Shown here: positions 47,610 to 55,835 of the stretch, piece by piece
Position numbering within the stretch: the first letter of the stretch is position 1
Layout of the letters: each line of letters starts with the position of its first letter
Source of the DNA: Beduinella massiliensis
GTDB taxonomy: Bacteria > Bacillota > Clostridia > Christensenellales > Aristaeellaceae
Direction: 5' to 3'
Assembly (NCBI RefSeq): GCF_900199405.1
Contig: NZ_LT963430.1
Location: 2,449,605 to 2,513,604 of the forward strand
Length of the DNA: 64,000 bases
Position numbers and translations under genes: made by a program
The notes under the pieces: generated by a model
Told to the model about the DNA's origin: nothing
Databases searched by the model: none
Seen by the model: the letters and a program-made list of their open reading frames with translations, nothing else

Positions 47610-48407
47610 ATGCTCGTTCTCATCCGCGGCGCGGGCGACCTTGCGACCGGCGTCGCCGTGCGCCTCGTGCGCGCGGGCATGTCCGTCGTGCTGTGCGACA
47701 TCGCGCAGCCTACAGCCATCCGGCGTACGGTCGCCTTCAGCGAGGCCATTCGCCTGGGAGAAACGGCGGTGGAGGGCATTGTCGCGCGCCGCGCCGGTGA
47801 TCCGCAGGATGCGCTGTCGCTGCTCGCTTTGGGCGTCGTACCCGTACTGTGCGACGAGACGGCGCAGTGCGTCCCTGCGCTCACGCCCGATGTGCTGGTG
47901 GACGCGATCCTCGCCAAGCGAAACCTCGGCACCCACACCGGTATGGCCCCCATCGTCGTCGCCCTGGGGCCCGGATTCACTGCGGGCGTAGACGCTCACG
48001 CCGTCGTGGAGACGATGCGCGGCCATGACCTTGGGCGCGTCTATTACACGGGGAGCGCCCTGCCCAACACCGGCGTGCCCGGCGAAATCGGCGGACAGAG
48101 CAGGAAGCGTGTGCTGCGCGCCCCCGCGGACGGGCTCTTTCTCCCCCTGCAGAACATCGGCGACGAGGTCAGCCCCGGCGAAGTCGTCGCGACCGTCGGA
48201 GGCATTCCGATGCAGACCGAAATCGGCGGCGTGCTGCGCGGTATCCTGCCCGCAGGTCTCTGTGTCCCGCGGGGTTTCAAGTGCGCCGACGTCGATCCCC
48301 GCTGTCAACGCGCCCACTGTGATTCCATCTCCGACAAGGCGCGCGCGCTGGGCGGCGGCGTGCTCGAGGCCATTTTACACTTTCAAAACAGGAGGGATGC
48401 ACGGTGA
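47610..48407 (+). CDS. yqeB: YqeB family selenium-dependent molybdenum hydroxylase protein
   Basis: 265 residues; N-terminal Rossmann start VLIRGAGDLATGVAVRL near 3-19, followed by PVLCDE near 76-81, KRNLGTHTGMAPIVVALGPGF near 93-113, and GPGF-type motifs. This is the EF2563/YqeB family, which co-occurs with selD and labile-selenium molybdenum hydroxylases. The ATG at 47610 has GAGGAGGG upstream. Overlaps xdhC by four bases. The presence of YqeB is the main argument for a selenium cofactor here. Confidence 0.87.
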   Translation: MLVLIRGAGDLATGVAVRLVRAGMSVVLCDIAQPTAIRRTVAFSEAIRLGETAVEGIVARRAGDPQDALSLLALGVVPVLCDETAQCVPALTPDVLVDAILAKRNLGTHTGMAPIVVALGPGFTAGVDAHAVVETMRGHDLGRVYYTGSALPNTGVPGEIGGQSRKRVLRAPADGLFLPLQNIGDEVSPGEVVATVGGIPMQTEIGGVLRGILPAGLCVPRGFKCADVDPRCQRAHCDSISDKARALGGGVLEAILHFQNRRDAR

Positions 48408-49381
48408 ACGTCCTGCAGCAAGCGGCGCGCGCGGCGCTTAACGGGGAACGCGTCCTCCTCTTCACCCGCCTGCCGGACGGCCTTCACGCCGCCTGCATCG
48501 GCGGCGCGTGGATCGGCCACGCACCCTGCTTTGAAATCGCGGAAGCGTTAGGAAAGGACCTGCGCCTGCCCGCGACGGTCGAGACCCCGGACGGACGCGT
48601 CGTCGTCGAGTCCTTCTGCTCGATGCCCGACGCGATGCTCGTGGGTGCCGGGCACGTCGCCTCGGCGCTGTGCGCGGTGCTTTCCCGCGTGGGCTTCCGG
48701 GTGCGCGTCGCGGATCCGCGCGGCGACCTGCTCGCTCCGGAGCGCTTTCCCGGCGCGGAAGAGCTGCTTTTAACCGGCTACGTCGAGGCCGCCCGCAGCG
48801 AGCCTCCGAACGGATCGGACTTTTTCATCCTCACCCCCGGACACGACACCGACCTTTGCGCCTTGCGCGAGGCGCTCCGCCGCCCGCACGGCTACGTCGG
48901 CATGCTCGCCAGCCGGCGTAAGGCATCCTCCGTGCGCGAGACGCTGCGCGCCGAGGGCTTTTCGGAGGCCGAGCTGCGCGATGTTCACGCTCCCGTGGGC
49001 CTCGCCATCGGCGCCAGGACACCGGAAGAAATCGCCGTCAGCATCGCGGCGGAGGTCATCGCCTGGCACCGCGTGGAGCAGGGGCTCGACGAGACACAGC
49101 CGCTTTCACTCCTGTCCCAACTGTCGCAGGGAGAGGGCGAGGTGCTTCTCTCCGTCGCAGAGCGCCGTGGTTCCGCGCCGCGCGGCATCGGTGCGCGCCT
49201 GCTGCTGACGAAATCCGGGCAATCGCTCGGCACCGTAGGGGGCGGCATCGTCGAACGCCGCGCGTTGGAGGCTGCCGGTCTTACGCGCGTAGACGGCGCG
49301 CCCCGCGTCGTTCGCATCGCCACCGGCAGCGGTGAAATGGGCTGCGGCGGTGAGGTTTCCGTGCTGGTGGAACGGCTTTAA
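48404..49381 (+). CDS. xdhC: XdhC-like molybdenum cofactor maturation factor with rearranged domains
   Basis: 325 residues. A Rossmann XdhC_C domain occupies about 75-225 (LVGAGHVASALCAVLSRVGF near 77-96, then APVGLAIGARTPEEIAVSI near 201-219). It is followed, not preceded, by the CoxI motif region (ERRGSAPRGIGARLLL near 253-268, GTVGGGIVERRALEAA near 276-291, MGCGGEVSVLVE near 312-323). The first 70 residues look like a degenerate CoxI remnant. Standard XdhC has CoxI at the N-terminus, so the order here is unusual. XdhC binds and delivers (sulfurated) Mo cofactor. GTG start overlaps yqeB. Confidence 0.82.
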   Translation: MNVLQQAARAALNGERVLLFTRLPDGLHAACIGGAWIGHAPCFEIAEALGKDLRLPATVETPDGRVVVESFCSMPDAMLVGAGHVASALCAVLSRVGFRVRVADPRGDLLAPERFPGAEELLLTGYVEAARSEPPNGSDFFILTPGHDTDLCALREALRRPHGYVGMLASRRKASSVRETLRAEGFSEAELRDVHAPVGLAIGARTPEEIAVSIAAEVIAWHRVEQGLDETQPLSLLSQLSQGEGEVLLSVAERRGSAPRGIGARLLLTKSGQSLGTVGGGIVERRALEAAGLTRVDGAPRVVRIATGSGEMGCGGEVSVLVERL

Positions 49382-49405
49382 GACGGCCTTAAGGATGTGA
49401 TACGG

Positions 49406-49960
49406 ATGAAGGGTTACCGGCGTGCCCACCCGCAGTTTTCGCTCTGCGGGCTGAACTGCGCCCTGTGCGTCATGCATATCGGCGGCTACTGCCCCGGCTG
49501 CGGTGGCGGAGAGGGCAATCAGCCCTGCGCCATCATTCGCTGCGCACTTGCGCACGACGCCGTCGAATATTGCCGTCAGTGCAGCGATTACCCCTGCGCG
49601 CGCTACGAAGGCGCGCTGGAGTACGACCTCTTCATTCCTTCCGGCAACAGACGGCGGGATTTAGAGCGCGCGGAGCGCATGGGGCTCGAAGCCTATCTCG
49701 CCGAACTCGCGGAAAAGGCGGACATTCTCCTAAATTTGCTTCGCGACTACAACGACGGACGGCGCAAGACGCTCTACTGCGCAGCGGCCAATCTGCTGAG
49801 CCTTGACGGCCTGCGGACGGTCATGGCTCAGCTTTCGCAGGGCGTGAACGAAAACAGGCCGCTCAAGGACAAAGCCACGCAGGCCGCCGCGCTGCTACAG
49901 ACAGCCGCAGACGCGGAGGGCGTCTCGCTAAAGCTCAAAAAGAAGCCCAAGACCCAATAA
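49406..49960 (+). CDS. DUF3795 domain-containing protein
   Basis: 184 residues. An N-terminal cysteine-rich region (CGLNCALC near 15-22, CPGCGGG near 30-36, CAIIRC near 43-48, CRQCSDYPC near 58-66) is typical of DUF3795 proteins, likely zinc- or cluster-binding. A helical C-terminal half follows. The ATG at 49406 has AAGGA ten bases upstream; a GTG at 49397 sits on top of that site. It follows xdhC by 24 bases and may be in the same transcript. Function unknown. Confidence 0.75.
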   Translation: MKGYRRAHPQFSLCGLNCALCVMHIGGYCPGCGGGEGNQPCAIIRCALAHDAVEYCRQCSDYPCARYEGALEYDLFIPSGNRRRDLERAERMGLEAYLAELAEKADILLNLLRDYNDGRRKTLYCAAANLLSLDGLRTVMAQLSQGVNENRPLKDKATQAAALLQTAADAEGVSLKLKKKPKTQ

Positions 49961-49963
49961 ATG

Positions 49964-50010
49964 AAAAAACCGGAGCGCGGAAATTCATGTTCCGTTCTCC
50001 GGATTTTTTC
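49964..50010. terminator. Bidirectional terminator
   Basis: AAAAAACCGGAG and CTCCGGATTTTTT with an inner CGGAA/TTCCG stem, between the DUF3795 gene and the convergent GNAT gene. Confidence 0.9.
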
Positions 50011-50011
50011 G

Positions 50012-50533
50012 TCATTTTTTCTGCCAATCGTTGCGTTTCAGCTCGTAATCGACGGCGGATTGCCACCTGCCGAGCTGATCCTTGAAGGCGTTTACGCGCA
50101 CGCCTACCCGCTGAAAGCCCAGCTTTTCGTAGACGTGCTGTGCCCTCACGTTTTGCAGGTTCGTATCCAGCACGATCCGCTCGTATCCGTACGTTTTAAA
50201 GAGGGCGCCGATGAACAGCGTCAGCAGCCGCGTGCCCAATCCTCTGTTCTGTGCGCTCGCCTCGCAGATCTTGATGCCGATCTCCGCCGTCCCTTCGTCC
50301 GTTCGCCGGTAATTCATTTCGCCGACCGGCGCGCCGCGAAACACGATGATGCAGCGGCGATGGTGATCGTCGTCCTGCGCTAGCTGCGCGCGCACCGCTT
50401 CTTCCGACGTGCCCAATCCGCGCGGAAAACCCGCATGCGCCATGACCGTGCCGTCGTTCCACCAAGCGCACAGCTGCGGCGCGTCCGCTTCCCGCGCATT
50501 CCGAACGATAAGCTCCCCATCCTCTATGTCCAT
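50012..50533 (-). CDS. GNAT family N-acetyltransferase (RimJ/RimL-like)
   Basis: 173 residues in the RimJ/RimL-like acetyltransferase pattern: VRNAREADAPQLCAWWND near 9-26, then IGIKICEASAQNRGLGTRLL near 88-107, and YEKLGFQRVGVRVNAF near 139-154. Substrate unknown. It follows the small TfoX-C-like gene by 18 bases on the same strand, so the two probably form an operon ending at a terminator shared with the convergent gene. Confidence 0.82.
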   Translation of the reverse strand: MDIEDGELIVRNAREADAPQLCAWWNDGTVMAHAGFPRGLGTSEEAVRAQLAQDDDHHRRCIIVFRGAPVGEMNYRRTDEGTAEIGIKICEASAQNRGLGTRLLTLFIGALFKTYGYERIVLDTNLQNVRAQHVYEKLGFQRVGVRVNAFKDQLGRWQSAVDYELKRNDWQKK

Positions 50534-50551
50534 GCTTCCTCCTTTATGACC

Positions 50552-50806
50552 TCACTTATGCGCCTCGTAAAAGGCCTTGAGCTCCGCCTTGACCTCCTGA
50601 GGCAGCGCTGCCTTCTTCACGCCCCGAACGGCGCCCTCCATCGCGTACAGCCGGTGAATACACGCTGAATCGTCAATCGCCTTGATGCGAAGCCAGGCGA
50701 CCTTTGCCCCCACCTCGCGCAGCTTTTCCGGCGTGTCGACGCCGACCTGCACGAGCTGCTCCTCCACAACCTTCCCAATGTTCAGCAGCTTTGACAGCTC
50801 TCCCAT
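50552..50806 (-). CDS. TfoX C-terminal domain-like protein
   Basis: 84 residues matching only the helical C-terminal domain of TfoX/Sxy: LLNIGKVVEEQLVQVGVDTPEKL (in parts, near 7-30), then GAKVAWLRIK near 33-42 and CIHRLYAMEGAVRG near 49-62. Stand-alone versions are common in Firmicutes and are not known to regulate competence. The helix-hairpin-helix-like fold may bind nucleic acid. ATG preceded by GAGGAGGG. Confidence 0.82.
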   Translation of the reverse strand: MGELSKLLNIGKVVEEQLVQVGVDTPEKLREVGAKVAWLRIKAIDDSACIHRLYAMEGAVRGVKKAALPQEVKAELKAFYEAHK

Positions 50807-50925
50807 TCTGACGCCCTCCTCTCGTTTTTTTCATCATACAACGCTTCGCGCGGCTGCGCAACTCGCATGCCCTCAAAATATCCGAACGTTTTTATTTTCA
50901 ATCGGCATAATATGCGTAATTCCAA

Positions 50926-50954
50926 TTGACAAAACGCGAGAAATGTCGTATTTT
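50926..50954 (+). promoter_or_regulatory. Promoter of the BMP ABC operon
   Basis: TTGACA (50926-50931) and TATTTT (50949-50954), spacing 17, about 70 bases upstream of the binding-protein start. Confidence 0.75.
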
Positions 50955-51024
50955 ATCCAGGAACGACGTCCGCGTTCCCAAAACTGGGCCGATGCGGACG
51001 AACAAAGAAGGAGCGGAAACTCAC

Positions 51025-52041
51025 ATGATGAAAAAAATCGCTTGCCTGCTCGCGCTCGTGCTGTGCGCGGCCCTGCTCGCCTCCGCCGCGCTCGCGGAGG
51101 GTACCGTTAAGATGGCGATCGTTTACTCCAACACCATCGACGATCAGGGCTGGTGCCAGTCCATGGACTCTGGCGTAAAGGCGGCCGCCGAAGCCCTGAA
51201 GGAACAGGGAACGACGCTTGAATACACGCCCGTCGAGAGCATCCTGCCCGCCGACGGCCCCGCGACGGTGCGCCAGCTCGTCGGCCAAGGCTATGACCTC
51301 ATCGTCTGCCACGGCGCACAGTTCAAGAACGCCGTGACCGACGTCGCCGAGGAATATGAGGACGTCGCCTTCGCCTACGGCACCTCCGGCGAAATCGAGG
51401 GCGACAATATTTTCACCTATATGCCCCAGTCCGAGGAGACCGGCTATCTGAACGGCCTGGTTGCAGGCATGAGCACCCAGTCGAACAAGGTAGGCCTCGT
51501 CGGCCCCGTGGACGGCGGCGATGCCTATCGCTACATCCGCGGCTTCAAGCTCGGCGTGCAGGCCGTCAACCCCGACGCACAGCTCCTCATCGCCTTCACC
51601 AACAGCTTTGACGACACCGTCGGCGCGGGCGAGCTCGCCGCTTCCTTCATCGACGCGGGCGCGGACGTGCTGGCCGGCGCCTCTCAGCAGGCGCTGGGTG
51701 CTCTGCGCGTGGTCGCCGAGCATAAGGACGAGAACATCTGGTGGGTCGCGCAGGAATTCGGCCAGATGGAAGGCGCCGAGGGCTTCAAGACCATCTCCGC
51801 CGCCGCGTACGACTATTCCGCGGTCATCCTGACGCTCGTGGAGCGCATGCAGTCCGGCGTGCTGGGCGGCGAGTGCATCCCGCTCAACTACAACAACGCG
51901 GGCTTCCGTTATCAGTTCAACGAGGAAAACCCGATGGCGACCGACGAAGTAAAGACGGCCGTCGAGGCCGCCCTCGCCGAGCTGACCGCGCAGGCGGGCA
52001 GCGCCGCCGTCGCGAACTTCGCAGACGTGGCCGTGCAATAA
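51025..52041 (+). CDS. BMP family ABC substrate-binding protein (probable nucleoside receptor)
   Basis: 338 residues. Signal peptide MMKKIACLLALVLCAALLAS ends ALA-EG; there is a Cys in the hydrophobic core but no proper lipobox, so it appears to be a secreted rather than lipid-anchored receptor. The mature start VKMAIVYSNTIDDQGWCQSM in parts and the later YEDVAFAYGTSG near residues 111-122 and GLVGPVDGGDAYRYIRGF near 157-174 match BMP/PnrA-like receptors, which bind purine nucleosides in known cases. First gene of a complete ABC operon. Confidence 0.88.
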   Translation: MMKKIACLLALVLCAALLASAALAEGTVKMAIVYSNTIDDQGWCQSMDSGVKAAAEALKEQGTTLEYTPVESILPADGPATVRQLVGQGYDLIVCHGAQFKNAVTDVAEEYEDVAFAYGTSGEIEGDNIFTYMPQSEETGYLNGLVAGMSTQSNKVGLVGPVDGGDAYRYIRGFKLGVQAVNPDAQLLIAFTNSFDDTVGAGELAASFIDAGADVLAGASQQALGALRVVAEHKDENIWWVAQEFGQMEGAEGFKTISAAAYDYSAVILTLVERMQSGVLGGECIPLNYNNAGFRYQFNEENPMATDEVKTAVEAALAELTAQAGSAAVANFADVAVQ

Positions 52042-52072
52042 ACCGGCCCCGTAACGAAAGAAACATCTGATT

Positions 52073-52096
52073 GGGGAAGAGCTTTCGCTCTTCCCC
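52073..52096 (+). other. Intercistronic hairpin after the BMP gene
   Basis: GGGGAAGAGC and GCTCTTCCCC with a TTTC loop; no T-run. Likely stabilises or partially attenuates the transcript so the receptor exceeds the transporter. Confidence 0.7.
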
Positions 52097-52149
52097 TATT
52101 CGCGGGTCAGGGGCGGTTCGCCCCGTCCGATTCAACGGGAGGTTGCGCT

Positions 52150-53721
52150 ATGCTCTCATCCGCACAGCCCATCGTCAGCCTGCGCGTCGAACACATTACC
52201 AAGCGTTTTCCCGGCCTCGTCGCGCTGAGCGACGTATCGCTCAGCGTCGGCAAGGGCGAAGTGCTCGCGCTCGTCGGTGAAAACGGCGCGGGAAAGACGA
52301 CGCTGATGAACATCCTCATGGGCCTATATACCCCTGACGAAGGCAAAATCTACATCAACGACCGCGAGGTCTCCTTCCGCTCTCCCAACGACGCGTTCGC
52401 CTGCGGCATCGGCATGGTGCACCAACAGTACATGCTCGTGCCCAGCCTCACCGTCACGGAGAACGTGGCGCTCGGCATGAAGCAGCTGCAAACCGGCGAG
52501 GAGAGCGCGATTCATCGCCTGCTCGGGCACGTGAACGTGCGCACATCCGAGGTGCGTTCGCGCATCCTCGAGGTATCCGAGCGCTATGGGCTGGCCGTCG
52601 ACCCCGACGCCTATGTGTGGCAGCTCTCCGTCGGCGAGCAGCAGCGCGTGGAGCTGGTGAAGACGCTGTGCTTCGGCGCGCGCTTCCTCATCTTGGACGA
52701 GCCGACGAGCGCCCTCACCCCCCAGGAGACGGACGAGCTCATCGCGCTGCTCTCGCGCATGTCCAAGGAGCTGTCGATCATCTTCATCAGCCACAAGCTG
52801 CAGGAGGTCAAGAGCCTCTCCAGCAAGGTCGCCATCCTGCGCGGCGGCAAGGTCGTCTTCACGGGCAACACGAAGGACCATTCCTCCGGCGACATCGCCG
52901 CGCTCATGACCGGCCACGAGGTCTTCCTGCCGGTCAACAAGGCCGCGTCCACCCCCGGAGCGGTGATGCTAGAGGTCCGGGATCTCTGCGTGCGCGGCGA
53001 CCGGGGCAACCTTGCCCTAGATCACCTTTCGCTCAGCGTGCGCGCGGGCGAAATCGTGGGGCTTGCGGGTGTTTCGGGCAACGGCCAGCGCGAACTGGCC
53101 GAGGCGCTGACAGGCCTTCGCGCGGTCGAAAGCGGCGAAATCCGCTTTGACGGGGAAAACATCACGGGCAAGACGCCCCAGCAGATCATCGAGCGGGGAG
53201 TCGGCTACGTGCCGGAGGAGCGGAACGTCGAAGGTATCGTCCCCGGCATGTCCATACGCGAAAACCTCATCTTAAAGGACGCGGCCAAGCCGCCGTTCAG
53301 CCGCTGCCGTTTTATGCGCTTCGGCGTGGTAGAGCGGAGTGCCGAAAAGCTGCGCGAGCGCTTCGACATCCGCTGCTCCAGCGTCGGCGTCGCCGCGGGC
53401 TCGCTTTCCGGCGGCAATATTCAAAAGGTTATCCTCGCGCGCGAAATCTCCCGCGACCCGAAATTCCTGATCGCCGTCTACCCCATCCGCGGGCTCGACA
53501 TGGGCGCGGCGGAGTTCATTCATCACCAACTGCTCGCGCTGCGCGAGCGCGGCGTCGGCATTCTGCTCATTTCGGAAGAGCTCGAGGAGATCATGAACCT
53601 TTCGGACCGCATCGCGGTCATCTTCAAGGGCCAGGTGCAGCGTATGCTGGGCCGCGACGAGGCCACGCAGCGCAAGCTCGGCATTCTGATGGCGGGAGTG
53701 AAAGAAAATGAAGCATTTTAA
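52150..53721 (+). CDS. Nucleoside-type ABC transporter ATP-binding protein (duplicated NBD)
   Basis: 523 residues with two nucleotide-binding domains, as in RbsA/NupO. NBD1: Walker A GENGAGKTT near 38-46, signature SVGEQQRVEL near 159-168, Walker B FLILDEPTSAL near 178-188. NBD2: a degenerate Walker A (GVSGNGQREL near 307-316), signature SLSGGNIQK near 417-425, and a Walker B region ending PIRGLD where most relatives have PTRGLD. Overlaps the next permease gene by 14 bases. Confidence 0.92.
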   Translation: MLSSAQPIVSLRVEHITKRFPGLVALSDVSLSVGKGEVLALVGENGAGKTTLMNILMGLYTPDEGKIYINDREVSFRSPNDAFACGIGMVHQQYMLVPSLTVTENVALGMKQLQTGEESAIHRLLGHVNVRTSEVRSRILEVSERYGLAVDPDAYVWQLSVGEQQRVELVKTLCFGARFLILDEPTSALTPQETDELIALLSRMSKELSIIFISHKLQEVKSLSSKVAILRGGKVVFTGNTKDHSSGDIAALMTGHEVFLPVNKAASTPGAVMLEVRDLCVRGDRGNLALDHLSLSVRAGEIVGLAGVSGNGQRELAEALTGLRAVESGEIRFDGENITGKTPQQIIERGVGYVPEERNVEGIVPGMSIRENLILKDAAKPPFSRCRFMRFGVVERSAEKLRERFDIRCSSVGVAAGSLSGGNIQKVILAREISRDPKFLIAVYPIRGLDMGAAEFIHHQLLALRERGVGILLISEELEEIMNLSDRIAVIFKGQVQRMLGRDEATQRKLGILMAGVKENEAF

Positions 53722-54808
53722 GCTCTACTACAAGCTCGCGATCATCGCGTTGGCGACGATCGCGACGTTCGCCGTCAGCGCCCTCATCCTCACCGTGCTC
53801 GGCGCGAACGTGCTGGATACGTTCTACGTCATCTTCGTCTACCCGCTCACGAACCTCATCAACTTCAGCGAGGTCATCAACCGCATGACGCCGCTGTGCA
53901 TCGTCGCGCTGGGCATCTGCGTCGCCTACCGCAGCGGCATCATCAACATCGGCGGCGAGGGGCAGATGACGGTCGGCCTGCTGCTCACCATCGTCGTGAT
54001 CCTCTTTACCGACCTGCCGCGCCCGGTCATCGTGCCTCTGGCGCTGCTGTGCGGCATCGCGGGCGGCGCGCTGTGGGGCTTCGTGCCCGGCGCGCTCAAG
54101 GCGAAGTTCGGCGTCAGCGAGCTGCTTTCCACCGTCATGCTCAATTACATCGCCGCGCAGATTTACGCCTACTGCCTGCGCGTGCCGCTGCTCGACCCTA
54201 CGGTCGTAGGCGGCGCGGGCGACCCGCAGACGATGAAGCTGGCGAAGACCGCATGGCTGAGCAAGCTGAACGGCTGGATCCCGCGCACCTCCATGCACAC
54301 GGGTATTTTCATCGCGCTGGGACTCGCGGTGCTGATCTACCTGTTCATGTGGCGCACGTCGTTCGGCTATAAGATGCGTGCTGCGGGCTCCTCCGAGCGG
54401 GCGGCCCGCTACGGCGGCATCAACGTCTCCAAGTACCTCGTGCTCGCCATGCTCATTTCCGGCGGCTGCGCAGGGCTTGCCGGGGCGATCGAGGTCATGG
54501 GTGTGCACCATCGCGGCGTCATGTCCATTACCGGCGGCTACGGCTTCTCCGGCATCGTGGTGGCGCTCTTTGGCGGCCTGCACCCGGCGGGCATCATCCC
54601 CGCCGCATTTCTGTTCGGCCTCCTGCAGTACGGCGCGAGCGCCCTTCAGATCATGGGCATTCCCGTCCCCTCCAACATGGTGGACGTGCTGCAGGGCATC
54701 GTGATCCTCGTCATCGTAGCCACCAAGATGATCCTGCAAAACCCCTATCTGATGGACCGCGCGCGCAGGCGCGTCGAATCGATGCTTTGCAGAAAGGCAG
54801 GTGCGTAA
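53708..54808 (+). CDS. BMP/nucleoside ABC transporter permease (NupP-like)
   Basis: 366-residue membrane protein of the branched-chain/RbsC/BMP permease family with about nine to ten segments. NIGGEGQMTVGLLL near 79-92 and FGVSELLSTVMLNYIA near 136-151 are typical, as is AAGSSERAARYGGINV near 224-239. Works with the second permease at 54810. GGGAGTG site before the ATG. Confidence 0.88.
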   Translation: MKHFKLYYKLAIIALATIATFAVSALILTVLGANVLDTFYVIFVYPLTNLINFSEVINRMTPLCIVALGICVAYRSGIINIGGEGQMTVGLLLTIVVILFTDLPRPVIVPLALLCGIAGGALWGFVPGALKAKFGVSELLSTVMLNYIAAQIYAYCLRVPLLDPTVVGGAGDPQTMKLAKTAWLSKLNGWIPRTSMHTGIFIALGLAVLIYLFMWRTSFGYKMRAAGSSERAARYGGINVSKYLVLAMLISGGCAGLAGAIEVMGVHHRGVMSITGGYGFSGIVVALFGGLHPAGIIPAAFLFGLLQYGASALQIMGIPVPSNMVDVLQGIVILVIVATKMILQNPYLMDRARRRVESMLCRKAGA

Positions 54809-54809
54809 G

Positions 54810-55757
54810 ATGGACTTTGTCGTCAGCTTCATCACCCTGGGCATTCCCTTCTCCACCGCCCTGCTGCTCGCCGCGCTGGGTGAAACCGTAAATCAGCGCG
54901 CCGGTATCTTCAACCTCGGCTGTGAGGGCATCATGGCGATGGGCGCCTTCGTCGGCATGCTCGTGCCCTTCGCCATAGGCGGCTCTGCGGAGCTGCCGCT
55001 CTACGTCAATCTGCTCGGCCTTGCGGCCGCCGCGGCGACGGGCGCGCTGCTGGGCCTGCTCTTCGGCGTCGTCGTCATCACATTCGGCGCGCCGCAGGGC
55101 ATCGCGGGCATCGGCATGCAGCTGTTCGGCACCGGCCTTGCGGGCACGCTCTTTCGCCACTTCGTCGGCGGCTCGCGCGGCATTTCGGGCATCAAGGACG
55201 CCGCCATTCCCCTTCTCAGCGACATTCCCGTGCTGGGCAAGATGTTCTTTCGCTGCAATCCGCTCGTCTACTTCGCCTTTCTGATGGTGCCCGTCACGCA
55301 TTACATTCTCTACAAGACCCCCTGGGGGCTGCGCATCCGCGCCTGCGGCACCTCCCCGCGCGCGGCGGATTCCATCGGCATCGGCGTCTCCCGCACGCGC
55401 TTTGAGGCGCTGGCCTTCGGCGGGGCGATGGCGGGGCTCGCGGGCGCGTACCTCTCCGTCTGCCAGGCGAAGATGTTCACCGATACCCTGATCTCCGGCC
55501 GTGGCTTCATCGCCGTCGCGCTGGTCTACTTCGGCCATTGGCAGCCGGTGCGCGTCATGCTGGGCGCGCTGCTCTTCTCGCTCGCGCAGAGCCTGCAAAT
55601 CGCGGTGCAGACCTATGGGCTGGCGAGCTTCCCCTACGAATTTCTCGTCATGCTCCCCTACGCGCTGGTCATCGTGGTGCTCATCTTCGTGCGCAAAAGC
55701 GCGCAGCTCGGGCCCGCGATGCTGGGCAAACCCTTCAACCGCGAAATGCGCACCTGA
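54810..55757 (+). CDS. BMP/nucleoside ABC transporter permease (NupQ-like)
   Basis: 315-residue permease with eight to nine segments. GETVNQRAGIFNLGCEGIMAMGAF (in parts, near 25-48) is the family signature, and ACGTSPRAADSIGIGVSRTR is near 182-201. It starts one base after the previous stop; GCAGG lies upstream. Last gene of the operon and convergent with the HAD gene, with a perfect hairpin between. Confidence 0.88.
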   Translation: MDFVVSFITLGIPFSTALLLAALGETVNQRAGIFNLGCEGIMAMGAFVGMLVPFAIGGSAELPLYVNLLGLAAAAATGALLGLLFGVVVITFGAPQGIAGIGMQLFGTGLAGTLFRHFVGGSRGISGIKDAAIPLLSDIPVLGKMFFRCNPLVYFAFLMVPVTHYILYKTPWGLRIRACGTSPRAADSIGIGVSRTRFEALAFGGAMAGLAGAYLSVCQAKMFTDTLISGRGFIAVALVYFGHWQPVRVMLGALLFSLAQSLQIAVQTYGLASFPYEFLVMLPYALVIVVLIFVRKSAQLGPAMLGKPFNREMRT

Positions 55758-55771
55758 TGAAAGTTCATACA

Positions 55772-55811
55772 AATACGCCACGCCGGGTTTGGCTGCCCGG
55801 CGTGGCGTATT
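55772..55811. terminator. Hairpin terminator between convergent genes
   Basis: AATACGCCACGCCGGG pairs perfectly with CCCGGCGTGGCGTATT around TTTGGCTG. Only a short T-run follows further on. Confidence 0.7.
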
Positions 55812-55835
55812 CATGTTTTCATCCCGTTTCTTTGT

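Noticed and set aside
50552-50806. TfoX competence regulator
   Set aside because: Only the C-terminal domain is present; stand-alone forms are not known to control competence.
53624-54856. A 410-codon minus-strand frame opposite the ABC permease genes
   Set aside because: Asp/His/Arg-rich shadow without domain pattern; the plus-strand frames are well-formed permeases.
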